Shown here one piece after another: positions 1-6,633 of a stretch of 21,135 bases of DNA; position 1 is the first letter of the stretch; every line of letters starts with the position of its first letter. The stretch comes from JAQGMJ01 sp036271855. Lineage in GTDB: Bacteria; Pseudomonadota; Gammaproteobacteria; Burkholderiales; JAEUOS01. The notes beneath the pieces were generated by a model. It had not been told where the DNA came from and did no database searches. It worked only from the letters and a program-made list of their open reading frames with translations. Both the position numbers and the translations under genes were made by a program. The stretch covers positions 1 to 21,135 of the forward strand of contig DATAZV010000308.1 in the NCBI GenBank assembly GCA_036271855.1. The letters are read 5' to 3'.

Positions 1-210
1 CTCGAAATATTTCGGGTCCTGGGTGGGCCGGCCATCCTTCGGGTCGCGCGCATGCAGGTGCACGATGGCAGCGCCCGCCTCGGCCGCGCCGACGGCCGCA
101 TCGGCGATCTCCTGCGGGGTGATCGGCAGGTAGGGTGACATGGTCGGCGTGTGGATCGCGCCGGTGACGGCGCAGGTGATGATGACTTTGCGTTTGGGGC
201 GGGCAGCCAT
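1..210 (-). CDS. beta-keto acid cleavage enzyme (BKACE, DUF849), N-terminal part
   Basis: The first 70 codons are present and the gene runs off the left edge. BKACE enzymes condense a beta-keto acid with acetyl-CoA to give acetoacetate and a new CoA ester; the best known member acts on 3-keto-5-aminohexanoate in lysine fermentation. Seen here: an early strand VIITCAVTGAIHTP (residues 9-22), the family's N-terminal signature, and HLHARDPKDGRPT at 51-63, where His51 and His53 fit the HxH zinc ligands. The ATG at 208-210 has a GGAGA Shine-Dalgarno about 8 bases upstream on the minus strand. The substrate cannot be told from this fragment because the specificity residues lie further on. The family call is firm. 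Confidence 0.9.
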   Translation of the reverse strand, partial: MAARPKRKVIITCAVTGAIHTPTMSPYLPITPQEIADAAVGAAEAGAAIVHLHARDPKDGRPTQDPKYFE

Positions 211-241
211 GCTTTGTCTCCGGAAACTTTATAAGGGATTG

Positions 242-271
242 ACTATAGCCTGCGCTTGAATGCAGCGACAA
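242..271 (-). promoter_or_regulatory. possible sigma70 promoter for the BKACE gene
   Basis: On the minus strand, TTGTCG (266-271) is followed after 18 bases by TATAGT (242-247). This would start transcription about 25 bases before the BKACE start codon. The -10 is good and the -35 partial. Found by eye only. Confidence 0.35.
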
Positions 272-322
272 GGGTAGCGCCACGATGGCGCCGATAAGGG
301 CAAGCGCGGCCGACACTGAGTT

Positions 323-362
323 GTAACCCGGGCTGCAACCCGGGCCGCCCGGGTTACAGCCC
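323..362. repeat. GC-rich inverted repeat with two alternative hairpins
   Basis: Arm 330-344 pairs with arm 348-362 at 14 of 15 positions around a 3-base CCG loop. A second perfect 10-bp pairing, GTAACCCGGG (323-332) with CCCGGGTTAC (348-357), uses the same right arm, so the two are exclusive. It lies 9 bases beyond the stop of the LprI-like gene and could end its transcript, but no T-tract follows on the minus strand. It may instead be a REP-like palindrome. Confidence 0.55.
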
Positions 363-371
363 GGCGGCCGC

Positions 372-1034
372 TCATTTGCCTGCCGCGGCCGCGGGAATCA
401 GGCTGTAGTCGCGGGTATACGGCCCGGCCAGCGACTTGATGCTGTTGCAGGCCTTTTTCTTCGCTTCCTTCAATTCCAGCTTGGCGCCGTCCTGGCTGAA
501 CACGATGCGCGCCGCGCAGTTTTCCGCCGGCGGCACCAGCACGATGGCGTTGTCCACCGCTTTCACGCCCGCAGCTTCGTTGATGCCGGCCAGTTGCGCG
601 GCGCCGGCCGACGGGAAAAAATTCACCCGCAGGGCGCCGCTGCCGGTGCTCTCCACCGCGAAGCGCCCTTTGCTGCCGTCGTACACGCCCTCGTAGGGCA
701 GGCCGGCGTTGCCGAGAAAGGCAATGCGCGCGCTATAGCGCTTGGCGATGCAATCGACATTTCCTTTGCAGGCGCCGCCGGAGGGGCCTTCGGGGCCGAC
801 GCGCCAGCGCGCCTGCGAGCTTTTTACATAGTCGCGCATTTTCAGCGGCAGATGCGCCTGCATCAGCGCGTAGGCATTGTCCAGGTCGTGGTCCAGCTTG
901 GCCAGCGACACCTCGGAACAAATGGTGTTCTCGTCCGGATTGGTGATCTTGTTGCAATCCACGCTCAGGGCATGCGCACTGCCTGCGCCCAAGAGCCAGA
1001 TCAACCCCGCGAAACCTGCGCGTAACACTTTCAT
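372..1034 (-). CDS. secreted LprI-like protein (DUF1311-type N-terminus)
   Basis: This 220-residue exported protein has a Sec signal peptide: Lys2 and Arg5, a hydrophobic core (6-18) and an AHA cleavage site before Leu23. The mature N-terminus, with SVDCNK, a second Cys in ENTICS, and LAKLDHDLDNAYA followed by a Trp-containing SSQARWR segment, resembles the DUF1311/LprI family, some of which inhibit lysozymes. The C-terminal half (about 110-220) looks like a beta-rich domain with a Cys pair and is not recognised. The reading frame extends upstream to 1310 over the start of acuI, but the ATG at 1032-1034 has an excellent GGAGG site and the signal peptide, so I start there. A well-spaced promoter lies just upstream. 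Lysozyme inhibition is a family-level inference only. Confidence 0.8.
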   Translation of the reverse strand: MKVLRAGFAGLIWLLGAGSAHALSVDCNKITNPDENTICSEVSLAKLDHDLDNAYALMQAHLPLKMRDYVKSSQARWRVGPEGPSGGACKGNVDCIAKRYSARIAFLGNAGLPYEGVYDGSKGRFAVESTGSGALRVNFFPSAGAAQLAGINEAAGVKAVDNAIVLVPPAENCAARIVFSQDGAKLELKEAKKKACNSIKSLAGPYTRDYSLIPAAAAGK

Positions 1035-1062
1035 GGCAATCCTCCGAATTGAACCAGCCGGG

Positions 1063-1091
1063 ATTGTAGAATGCCCATGGAATATTGTCGC
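1063..1091 (-). promoter_or_regulatory. probable sigma70 promoter for the LprI-like gene
   Basis: On the minus strand, GCGACA (1086-1091) and TACAAT (1063-1068) are separated by exactly 17 bases. They match 4/6 and 5/6 of the TTGACA/TATAAT consensus. Transcription would begin near 1055, about 20 bases before the start codon. Confidence 0.5.
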
Positions 1092-1200
1092 GCTTCTCAA
1101 CAACCCCGGGCCGTCAAACCGGTCGCCGCCCTTTTGCCCCGGGCGCCTACGCGCACCGCGACAGCCGGTATCATGCGCGCACACCAAAGGAGACACCAGC

Positions 1201-2193
1201 ATGCGCGGCATCCTGCTCAGCAGATCGGAAAGCGATCCCAAATCCGGCTTCAACGCCGCCCTGACCGAGATCGACGAGTCCGGCCTGATGGAAGGCGACG
1301 TCACCGTCAAGGTCGATTACTCGACCATCAACTACAAGGACGGCCTGGCCATCACCAACGCCTCGCCGGTGGTGCGCAAGTGGCCGATGGTGCCGGGCAT
1401 CGACTTCGCCGGTACGGTCATCGCCTCCAGCCACCCGCGCTTCAAGCCCGGCGACAAGGTGCTGCTCAACGGCTACGGCGTCGGCGAAACCCACTGGGGC
1501 GGGCTGGCGCAGGTGGCGCGCGTCAAAGGAGACTGGCTGCTCCCCCTGCCCGCCGCCCTCTCGGCGAAACAGGCGATGGCGGTGGGCACCGCCGGCTACA
1601 CCGCCATGCTGTGCGCCATGGCCTTGCAGCGCAACGGCGTATCGAAGGAGCAGGGCGAAATCCTCGTCACTGGCGCCTCCGGCGGCGTCGGCAGCGTCGC
1701 CATCGCCATTCTCGCAAGCCGGGGCTACACGGTCGTCGCCTCCACCGGCAAGCTCGACCACGCCGATTACCTGAAAGGCCTGGGCGCCGCCGAAGTGATA
1801 GCCCGCGCACCACTTTCCGCCGCCGGCAAACCGCTGCAAAAAGAGCGCTGGGCCGGCGTCATCGATTCGGTCGGCTCGCACACCCTGGTCAATGCCTGCG
1901 CGCAGACGCGCTACGGCGGCACCGTGGCCGCCTGCGGCCTGGCCGGCGGCTTCGATTTTCCGAGCACCGTCATGCCCTTCATCCTGCGCGGCGTCACCCT
2001 GGCCGGCATCGACTCCGTGATGGCGCCGATGGCCATGCGCACGCTCGCCTGGCAGCACATCGCCACCGACCTTGTCCCCGCCAAGCTGGAAGCGATTGCC
2101 ACCGAGCTGCCGCTCAAAGGGGCGCTGAACGCGGCCCACGACATCGTCGCCGGCCGGGTGCGCGGGCGGCTGGTGGTCGACGTCAACCGCTAG
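1201..2193 (+). CDS. acuI: acrylyl-CoA reductase AcuI/YhdH-type, NADPH-dependent
   Basis: This 330-residue zinc-independent medium-chain dehydrogenase/reductase belongs to the YhdH/AcuI group, which reduces acrylyl-CoA to propionyl-CoA with NADPH and so clears toxic acrylyl-CoA. Diagnostic stretches are STINYKDGLAI (41-51), PGIDFAGTV (65-73), a GDKVLLNGYGVGE segment and the Rossmann loop VTGASGGVGSVA (156-167). The zinc-ligand cysteines of true alcohol dehydrogenases are absent, as expected. Length fits the family. The frame is open further upstream, but the ATG at 1201 has a strong AAAGGAGA site 8 bases away and matches the usual N-terminus. The next gene starts 10 bases after its stop, so they may be co-transcribed. 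The exact substrate is inferred from the family. Confidence 0.88.
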   Translation: MRGILLSRSESDPKSGFNAALTEIDESGLMEGDVTVKVDYSTINYKDGLAITNASPVVRKWPMVPGIDFAGTVIASSHPRFKPGDKVLLNGYGVGETHWGGLAQVARVKGDWLLPLPAALSAKQAMAVGTAGYTAMLCAMALQRNGVSKEQGEILVTGASGGVGSVAIAILASRGYTVVASTGKLDHADYLKGLGAAEVIARAPLSAAGKPLQKERWAGVIDSVGSHTLVNACAQTRYGGTVAACGLAGGFDFPSTVMPFILRGVTLAGIDSVMAPMAMRTLAWQHIATDLVPAKLEAIATELPLKGALNAAHDIVAGRVRGRLVVDVNR

Positions 2194-2203
2194 GGCCGCC
2201 ACC

Positions 2204-2764
2204 ATGCACGCCGCGCGCGCCCTGCTCCTCTCCGCAGCCCTGTGCCTGCCCGCCCTGCCGGCGGCGCCCGCGCTGGCCGCCGACGAGGCCCTGCCCGGGG
2301 ACGGGCCGCCGCGCGAAGTGCTGCGCTACGTCGTCGGCTACGACGGCGGCCCCAAGCGCTGGAGCTACGAGGCGCGCCTGTACAGCGACGCCAATGTCAT
2401 CTACACCGGCCGCGGCCTGGTGAAAAGCCGCGGCCGGCGCCGCCTGCACATCAGCGAGCAGCAGTACGACAGCCTGGTCAACGCCCTCGAATACGCCGAC
2501 TTCATGCGCATGCACAACCCGAAGGCCAAGGGCAACGTCACCTGGAGCATCACCTACGCGAACGGCGGCCTGACCAAGACCCTGCGCGGCGCGGATGCCG
2601 GGCCGGACTGGCCGCGCTCCCTGTTCCAGCTGATCTGGTCGCTGGAAAGCGTGCTGCAGACCAAGGACCTCGCCTGCCCGATCAACCTGACCATCAACAA
2701 GGACGCCCAGGAAGCCTGCGAGATCCGCAACACCCTGATGGAAAAATACTACCCGCGCAAATAA
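2204..2764 (+). CDS. secreted protein of unknown function
   Basis: This 186-residue protein has a signal peptide: MHAARALLLSAALCLPAL with an APALA cleavage region near residue 25. The mature part contains a YxARLYSDANVIYTGRG beta segment followed by a stretch ending LHISEQQYDSLVNALEYADF. That pattern recalls DUF6438-type proteins (strand, glycine turn, then a helix of the form 'seeqfeeLv'), but the usual GPCP motif is missing. Two Cys (in LACP and EACE) near the C-terminus could form a disulfide. It starts 10 bases after acuI and probably relies on that transcript; no clear Shine-Dalgarno is visible. Signal peptide and clean codon use make it a real gene. Its function is unknown. Confidence 0.72.
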   Translation: MHAARALLLSAALCLPALPAAPALAADEALPGDGPPREVLRYVVGYDGGPKRWSYEARLYSDANVIYTGRGLVKSRGRRRLHISEQQYDSLVNALEYADFMRMHNPKAKGNVTWSITYANGGLTKTLRGADAGPDWPRSLFQLIWSLESVLQTKDLACPINLTINKDAQEACEIRNTLMEKYYPRK

Positions 2765-2919
2765 GTGGCGAGCCGCCGGCCGTGCCGACGCCTGGCTGTA
2801 GGTGCTTCCCGACAAGCCGGCGCCACCGCGGCCGACAGACGCGCGCCGCGCCGGCGCCGACAATGCGCCATTCGGCCCGGCCGTGATTATCGATTCCGTG
2901 TCCCCGTGGAGAAATCAAA

Positions 2920-3282
2920 ATGAACACACTACGCAACCTGCTCGCCCCCCTCGCCCTGCTGGCCTGCGCCGGCACCGCCCACGCGCTGGACATCACCTAC
3001 GACAACGACCCCAACCTGCGCATGCCGCTCAAGCCCGTCACCGAGCAGCAGCGCCAGGTCGACCTGGCGCTGGGCAACTGCCTGAAAGCCAATGGCGGCC
3101 GCATGGCGCCGCGCTGCGCCGCCCTGCGCGACCAATCCGGCCAGGCCGAGATTGCCGCCAAGGCGGGCAATGAACAGGCAGGCAGCACCGCCGCCGCACC
3201 CGCCTCTGGCACGCCGACCATCGAGCACGGGCCCATCGTTCCCGAAGGGCCGGTGTCCGGCATGCCGGCGCCGGCGAAGTAA
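2920..3282 (+). CDS. small secreted protein of unknown function
   Basis: This 120-residue protein starts with a textbook signal peptide (Met-Asn-Thr-Leu-Arg, a Leu/Ala core, a TAHA cleavage site near residue 22). The mature part has a short region with one Cys pair (GNCLKANGG and APRCAALRD, about 27-75), then a low-complexity Ala/Gly/Pro/Ser tail (about 85-120) that looks disordered. A GTGGAGA site precedes the ATG at good spacing. It is convergent with the regulator gene downstream and separated from it by two tandem hairpins. I do not recognise the family. Confidence 0.65.
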   Translation: MNTLRNLLAPLALLACAGTAHALDITYDNDPNLRMPLKPVTEQQRQVDLALGNCLKANGGRMAPRCAALRDQSGQAEIAAKAGNEQAGSTAAAPASGTPTIEHGPIVPEGPVSGMPAPAK

Positions 3283-3287
3283 CAGGC

Positions 3288-3354
3288 TTTACATGACGCC
3301 GCGCAACTGCCGCGCGGCTAGGTTTTACATGACGCCGCGCAACTGCCGCGCGGC
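3288..3354. repeat. 31-bp perfect tandem duplication with hairpins at the 3' end of the IclR gene
   Basis: Bases 3288-3318 are repeated exactly at 3324-3354 (period 36, spacer TAGGT). The right copy holds the last codons and the stop of the minus-strand regulator gene. The left copy is an extra set of the same codons and stop beyond the gene. Each copy contains a perfect 7-bp hairpin, GCCGCGC and GCGCGGC around a 7-base loop (3298-3318 and 3334-3354). Sitting between convergent genes, the pair may act as a two-way terminator, but T-tracts are poor. Confidence 0.85.
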
Positions 3355-4083
3355 GTCGAGCAGCAGAGGCAGGAAATCGCGCGTCAGCGTCTTTTCGTCC
3401 TGCCGTCCGGCGGCGGCGACGACATTGAGGGCGGCGACGGTGACGCCGCGCATGTCGCGCAGCGGCACCGCAATCGCGAGCACGCCGAGTTCGTGCTCTT
3501 CTCCGGCAAAACAATAGTCGTTGGCGCGCGCCGCGTCGATCAGCGCGCGAAAGCGCCGCGTATCCACCACCGTGCGGGTGGTCAGGCGCGGCAGTTCGCG
3601 CGCGCGCATCCAGGTGGCGAATTCGCGTTTCGGCATCGCCGCCAGCATCATGCGCCCGGTGGAAGTGGCATGCGCCGGCAGGCGCGCGCCGATGTGCAGG
3701 CCGTAAGCCAGCACGCGTGAAGCGCCGCTACGCGCGATGATCACCACCTCGTTGCCGTCGCGCACCGCTGCGGTGAAGGACTCCTGGGTCTGCGCCGCCA
3801 GCCGGTCCAGGGTCGGCTGCACCGCGCGCGGCAGGCGCGCCGAGGCGAAGTAGCTGCCGGAAAAGCGCAGCACCTTGGGGGCCAGCCAGTAGTAGTGGCC
3901 GTCGGTCTCGAGATAGCCGAGGTGGGCCAGGGTCAGCAGGTGGCGCCGCGCCGCCGCCCGCGTGAGGCCCGCGCGCTCGGCGGCCAGGGTGGCGTTGAGG
4001 CGCTGGCGATGCACGTCGAAGCTTTCCAGCACCGCCATGCCCTTGGCCATGCCGGCGATGAAATCGGCGTTGGCGATGCCCAT
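3325..4083 (-). CDS. pobR: IclR-family transcriptional regulator, PobR/PcaU type
   Basis: This 252-residue regulator probably activates the divergent pobA in response to 4-hydroxybenzoate. It has an N-terminal winged helix (about 10-75: FIAGMAKGMAVLESF, then LTRAAARRHLLTLAHLGYLE) and the IclR effector domain (about 85-250: FTAAVRDGNEVVIIARS, the LPAHATSTGRMMLAAM motif, and a C-terminal HELGVLAIAVPLRD strand). The FIxGMxKGLxVLE opening and the RAAARRxLLTL helix are typical of the PcaR/PcaU/PobR branch. I start at the ATG at 4081-4083, which has a GGAGGGG site; the frame stays open to 4164, but that would run through the operator and lacks homologous sequence. Its stop lies inside a duplicated 31-bp sequence. 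The 4-hydroxybenzoate assignment rests on the neighbour. Confidence 0.85.
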   Translation of the reverse strand: MGIANADFIAGMAKGMAVLESFDVHRQRLNATLAAERAGLTRAAARRHLLTLAHLGYLETDGHYYWLAPKVLRFSGSYFASARLPRAVQPTLDRLAAQTQESFTAAVRDGNEVVIIARSGASRVLAYGLHIGARLPAHATSTGRMMLAAMPKREFATWMRARELPRLTTRTVVDTRRFRALIDAARANDYCFAGEEHELGVLAIAVPLRDMRGVTVAALNVVAAAGRQDEKTLTRDFLPLLLDAARQLRGVM

Positions 4084-4131
4084 GTCATGCCCCTCCCAAT
4101 TGCTGCAAAGCGTCACGCAAACATGCACGCT

Positions 4132-4173
4132 ATTGCGCGATGATCGCACAATAATTCCGATCATCGCACAAAT
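4132..4173. promoter_or_regulatory. three-half-site operator for the PobR-like regulator
   Basis: ATTGCGCGA (4132-4140) and TCGCACAAT (4144-4152) form a palindrome with 8 of 9 matching positions around a TGA centre. A third copy of the half-site, TCGCACAAA (4164-4172), follows in direct orientation 20 bases, or two helical turns, from the second. PcaU and PobR of Acinetobacter are known to bind a palindrome plus one direct repeat about 10 bases away, so the layout fits. It lies 48-90 bases before the regulator's start codon and 84-125 before that of pobA. Confidence 0.72.
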
Positions 4174-4257
4174 AGCGCCGCCCTGCCATGGCGCGAAGGC
4201 GGTCCGCGCGCCTATGCTTGGCGTCTTTACACAACGAATAAAAAACCGGAGTCACTC

Positions 4258-5445
4258 ATGCGCACCCAGGTCGCGATCATCGGCGCCGGCCCTGCCGGCC
4301 TGCTGCTGGGCCAGTTGCTGCATAAGGCCGGCATCGCCGCCGTCATCATCGAACGCCAGGGCGGCGACTACGTGCTGGGGCGCGTCCGCGCCGGCCTGCT
4401 GGAGCAGGTCACCACCGACCTGCTGATCGAGGCCGGCGCCGGCGCGCGCATGCAGGCCGAGGGCCTGCCGCACGGCGGCCTGGAACTGCTGTTCGCCGGC
4501 ACCCGCCACCGTATCGACATGGCGCAGTTGACCGGCGGGCGGCATGTCACCGTCTACGGCCAGACCGAACTGACGCGCGACCTGATGGACGCGCGCGCCG
4601 CCGCCGGCCTCACCACCGTCTATGAAGCGACGGACGTCAGCATCCACGGCTTCGACGGCAAGCATCCGCAAGTACGCTACAAGAAAGACGGCGTGGAGCA
4701 CCAGATCGAGTGCGACTTCATCGCCGGCTGCGACGGTTATCACGGCGTCTGCCGCGCCAGCGTGCCGGCCGCCGCCATCCGCACCTACGAAAAGGTCTAT
4801 CCCTTCGGCTGGCTCGGCGTGCTGGCCGATGTGCCGCCGCTGTCGCACGAGCTGGTCTACGTCAACAGCGAGCGCGGCTTCGCCCTGTGCTCGATGCGCA
4901 GCAGCAGCCGCAGCCGCTACTACCTGCAATGCCCGATCACCGATCGTGCCGAAGACTGGAGCGATGGCGCCTTCTGGGCCGAACTGGCCGCGCGCCTGGA
5001 CCCTGCCGGGCGCGAGCGCCTGGTCACCGGCCCGGCGATCGAAAAAAGCATCGCCCCCCTGCGCAGCTTCGTCGCCGAGCCGATGCGTTTCAACCGCCTG
5101 TTTCTCGCGGGGGACGCCGCCCATATCGTGCCCCCCACCGGCGCCAAGGGGCTCAACCTCGCCTCCTCCGACGTGAAATACCTGTCGGCCGCGCTGATCG
5201 AGCACTACCGCGAGCGCAGCGACGCGGGCCTGGACGCCTACTCCGCCAAATGCCTGGCGCGGGTCTGGCGCGCCGAGCGCTTCTCCTGGTGGTTCACCAG
5301 CCTGATGCACCGCTTTCCCGAGAACGGCGAGTTCGGGCAAAAAATCCAGGAGGCCGAACTCGGCTACCTGGTCAACTCGCGCGCCGCCTCCCTGTCGATG
5401 GCGGAAAACTACGTCGGCTTGCCGCTGGATTTCGGCACCCGCTGA
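4258..5445 (+). CDS. pobA: 4-hydroxybenzoate 3-monooxygenase
   Basis: PobA hydroxylates 4-hydroxybenzoate to protocatechuate using FAD, NADPH and O2 in the cytoplasm, feeding the beta-ketoadipate or protocatechuate meta pathways. The 395-residue protein has GAGPAG (9-14) for FAD, the CDGYHG motif (158-163) and LFLAGDAAHIVPPTGAKG (281-298). Residues known to matter in the Pseudomonas enzyme occur at the same numbers: Arg44, Tyr201, Ser212, Arg214, Arg220, Tyr222, Pro293, Asn300 and Tyr385. The enzyme therefore looks fully functional. The ATG at 4258 follows a CCGGAG site. It is divergent from an IclR regulator with an operator between them; no strong sigma70 promoter is visible, which suits activator-dependent expression. 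No protocatechuate dioxygenase gene lies in the window. Confidence 0.97.
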   Translation: MRTQVAIIGAGPAGLLLGQLLHKAGIAAVIIERQGGDYVLGRVRAGLLEQVTTDLLIEAGAGARMQAEGLPHGGLELLFAGTRHRIDMAQLTGGRHVTVYGQTELTRDLMDARAAAGLTTVYEATDVSIHGFDGKHPQVRYKKDGVEHQIECDFIAGCDGYHGVCRASVPAAAIRTYEKVYPFGWLGVLADVPPLSHELVYVNSERGFALCSMRSSSRSRYYLQCPITDRAEDWSDGAFWAELAARLDPAGRERLVTGPAIEKSIAPLRSFVAEPMRFNRLFLAGDAAHIVPPTGAKGLNLASSDVKYLSAALIEHYRERSDAGLDAYSAKCLARVWRAERFSWWFTSLMHRFPENGEFGQKIQEAELGYLVNSRAASLSMAENYVGLPLDFGTR

Positions 5446-5522
5446 TCGCACCGATCCGCGCGCCAGCGCGGGGTGGCATGGACCTCGCTAGGATGCAGGC
5501 ATCCCTTCCACCGGAGCCCGCC

Positions 5523-5921
5523 ATGCCCCACCAGCGCCTCAACCCCGACACCCTTTATCGCGGCTCGCGCAGCTACTACAGCCAGATCGTCGAATCCACC
5601 GGCACCCGCCAGTGGCACATCGCCGGCATGGTGCCCCTGACACCCGAGCGCGTGGTGGTCGGCGAAGACGACATGGCCGCGCAAGCCGGGCAGGTGATGC
5701 ACAACATCGGCCTGGCGCTGGCCGCCGTCGGCGCCACCCCGGCCCACGTGGTGCGCATCACCATCTATACCACCGACATGGAACGCTTTTTAGCCGTTGG
5801 CCGGCCCCTGGTCTACGCTTTTTTCGGCGACACCCCGCCCGCCTCCACCCTGCTGGGCGTGGCGCGCCTGGCCGACAGCAAATACCTGGTCGAGGTCGAG
5901 GCCACCGCCGTTTCCGATTAA
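5523..5921 (+). CDS. RidA (YjgF/YER057c/UK114) family protein, non-canonical
   Basis: This 132-residue protein has the single RidA fold: Trp-His-Ile-Ala-Gly near residue 31, MHNIGLALAAVGATPAHVVRITIYTTDM in the middle, and a terminal TPPASTLLGVARLADSKYLVEVEA strand region. True RidA enamine/imine deaminases carry Arg (Arg105 in E. coli) in the PxR[ST] motif. Here the position is Ser (PPAST), so it probably belongs to one of the Rid subfamilies with another activity. It starts 77 bases after pobA on the same strand with a GGAG site, so co-transcription with pobA is possible but unproven. A short remnant of another RidA-like C-terminus lies downstream at 6634-6672. Confidence 0.88.
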   Translation: MPHQRLNPDTLYRGSRSYYSQIVESTGTRQWHIAGMVPLTPERVVVGEDDMAAQAGQVMHNIGLALAAVGATPAHVVRITIYTTDMERFLAVGRPLVYAFFGDTPPASTLLGVARLADSKYLVEVEATAVSD

Positions 5922-5946
5922 CGCGCGCCGGCGCATGCAGTATGAT
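5918..5946 (+). promoter_or_regulatory. possible sigma70 promoter for the membrane protein gene
   Basis: TTAACG (5918-5923) and TATGAT (5941-5946) have a 17-base spacer and match consensus 4/6 and 5/6. The -35 overlaps the stop codon of the RidA-like gene. It would separate the membrane protein gene from the pobA unit. Confidence 0.4.
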
Positions 5947-6013
5947 GGCGGCGAAAATGCAAGCGGCTTGTTCAGGCGGTTTGACACGCTCTACGGCAAA
6001 AACCGGGAGGCCC

Positions 6014-6508
6014 ATGTCGGAATCGGACATCGAAGGCGACGGCATCTACTGGGACAACGTCGCCAACACCGACGCCATATTTTTCCCGCTGTGCGCCGCG
6101 GTCATCGCCGCCTCCGGCATGTACGGCCTGCAGGCCGCCCCGGTGCCGCACTTTTGTCTCGCGCTGGTGCTTTTCACCCTGGTTACAAGCCTCCTGCTGT
6201 TCTTTTTCGCCGGCGTGCATTCCCGCTACGTGATCCTCTGGACCTACGGCACGGCGCTCTTTATCTGGGCTGAATTCGATTTTCGCAACGACCCCTTGCG
6301 CGCCACCCATTTCAGGTACCAGACGGCCGCGTACGTCGCAGGGGGCCTGGTGGCCGCCTTCGTGGTGGGCGCCTTTGTCATCGCCTACCTGAACCGCCGC
6401 AGCGAGCCCCGCTTCGAGGGAAAAATAGGGGCGATGCACGGCGCGGGCACGCTGGCCGCGGCCGTGCTCTGGTTCATCGGCGCGCACTTCGTGCTCAAAT
6501 GGTTCTAG
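6014..6508 (+). CDS. integral membrane protein, four predicted helices, unknown function
   Basis: This 164-residue protein starts at an ATG with a strong GGGAGG site. After an acidic cytoplasmic head (MSESDIEGDGIYWDN) there are four hydrophobic segments: about 22-40 (FFPLCAAVIAASGMYGL), 47-66 (FCLALVLFTLVTSLLLFFF), 107-128 (AAYVAGGLVAAFVVGAFVIAYL) and 143-161 (AGTLAAAVLWFIGAHFVL). A shorter, less certain segment lies between the second and third (VILWTYGTALFIW). No charged residues within helices or transport motifs suggest a mechanism, and I do not recognise the family. A promoter-like sequence lies upstream, so it is probably a separate unit. Its stop abuts a fossil copy of the 3' end of the HD gene. 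Confidence 0.75.
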   Translation: MSESDIEGDGIYWDNVANTDAIFFPLCAAVIAASGMYGLQAAPVPHFCLALVLFTLVTSLLLFFFAGVHSRYVILWTYGTALFIWAEFDFRNDPLRATHFRYQTAAYVAGGLVAAFVVGAFVIAYLNRRSEPRFEGKIGAMHGAGTLAAAVLWFIGAHFVLKWF

Positions 6509-6624
6509 GCGCCAGGCCAAGTCGCGCTGCGCCAGGCCCGCCTTTCGCCTTCTCGTACCCGCGGCCGAATACCGCCCCGATCCACTGATCGACGCCGCGC
6601 GCCTGGCCTGCCACCGCCTGCGCC
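6508..6624 (-). pseudogene. frameshifted fragment of the 3' end of the MESH1-like HD gene
   Basis: Bases 6508-6624 align with 9200-9318, the end of the HD gene at 9171-9761, in the same orientation. The first 37 bases are almost identical and the last part (GACGCCGCGCGCCTGGCC and CACCGCCTGCGCC) is also conserved, with clear divergence between. The copy is 2 bases shorter in the middle, which shifts the frame: the piece resembling AQAVVGQARGVNPWI is in one frame and the one resembling KAGLAQRD in another. There is no start codon and no HD motif. It is therefore a dead partial duplicate or the remnant of a paralogue. Confidence 0.75.
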
Positions 6625-6633
6625 CCGGCGCGC

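Noticed and set aside
2192..2206. GCCGCCACCATG, a perfect Kozak sequence at the start of the secreted protein gene
   Set aside because: The genome is clearly bacterial and GC-rich; the match is chance and has no role in bacterial translation.
1071..2423. 450-codon open frame overlapping acuI in another frame
   Set aside because: Its composition is extremely Arg/Pro/Ala rich, as expected of an out-of-frame reading of GC-rich coding DNA, and AcuI is unambiguous.
4084..4164. Extended N-terminus of the IclR regulator
   Set aside because: The extension would cross the operator, lacks a ribosome site and has no family homology; the ATG at 4083 has GGAGGGG.
4252..5451. 399-codon open frame antisense to pobA
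   Set aside because: It mirrors pobA in a frame kept open by GC-rich third positions, is rich in Ala, Gly, Val and Asp without motifs, and has no ribosome site.
5474..5489. Sigma54-like site TGGCATGGACCTCGCT upstream of the RidA-like gene
   Set aside because: The GG and GC have the right spacing, but two conserved bases are wrong and no enhancer-binding regulator is nearby; such matches are frequent in GC-rich DNA.
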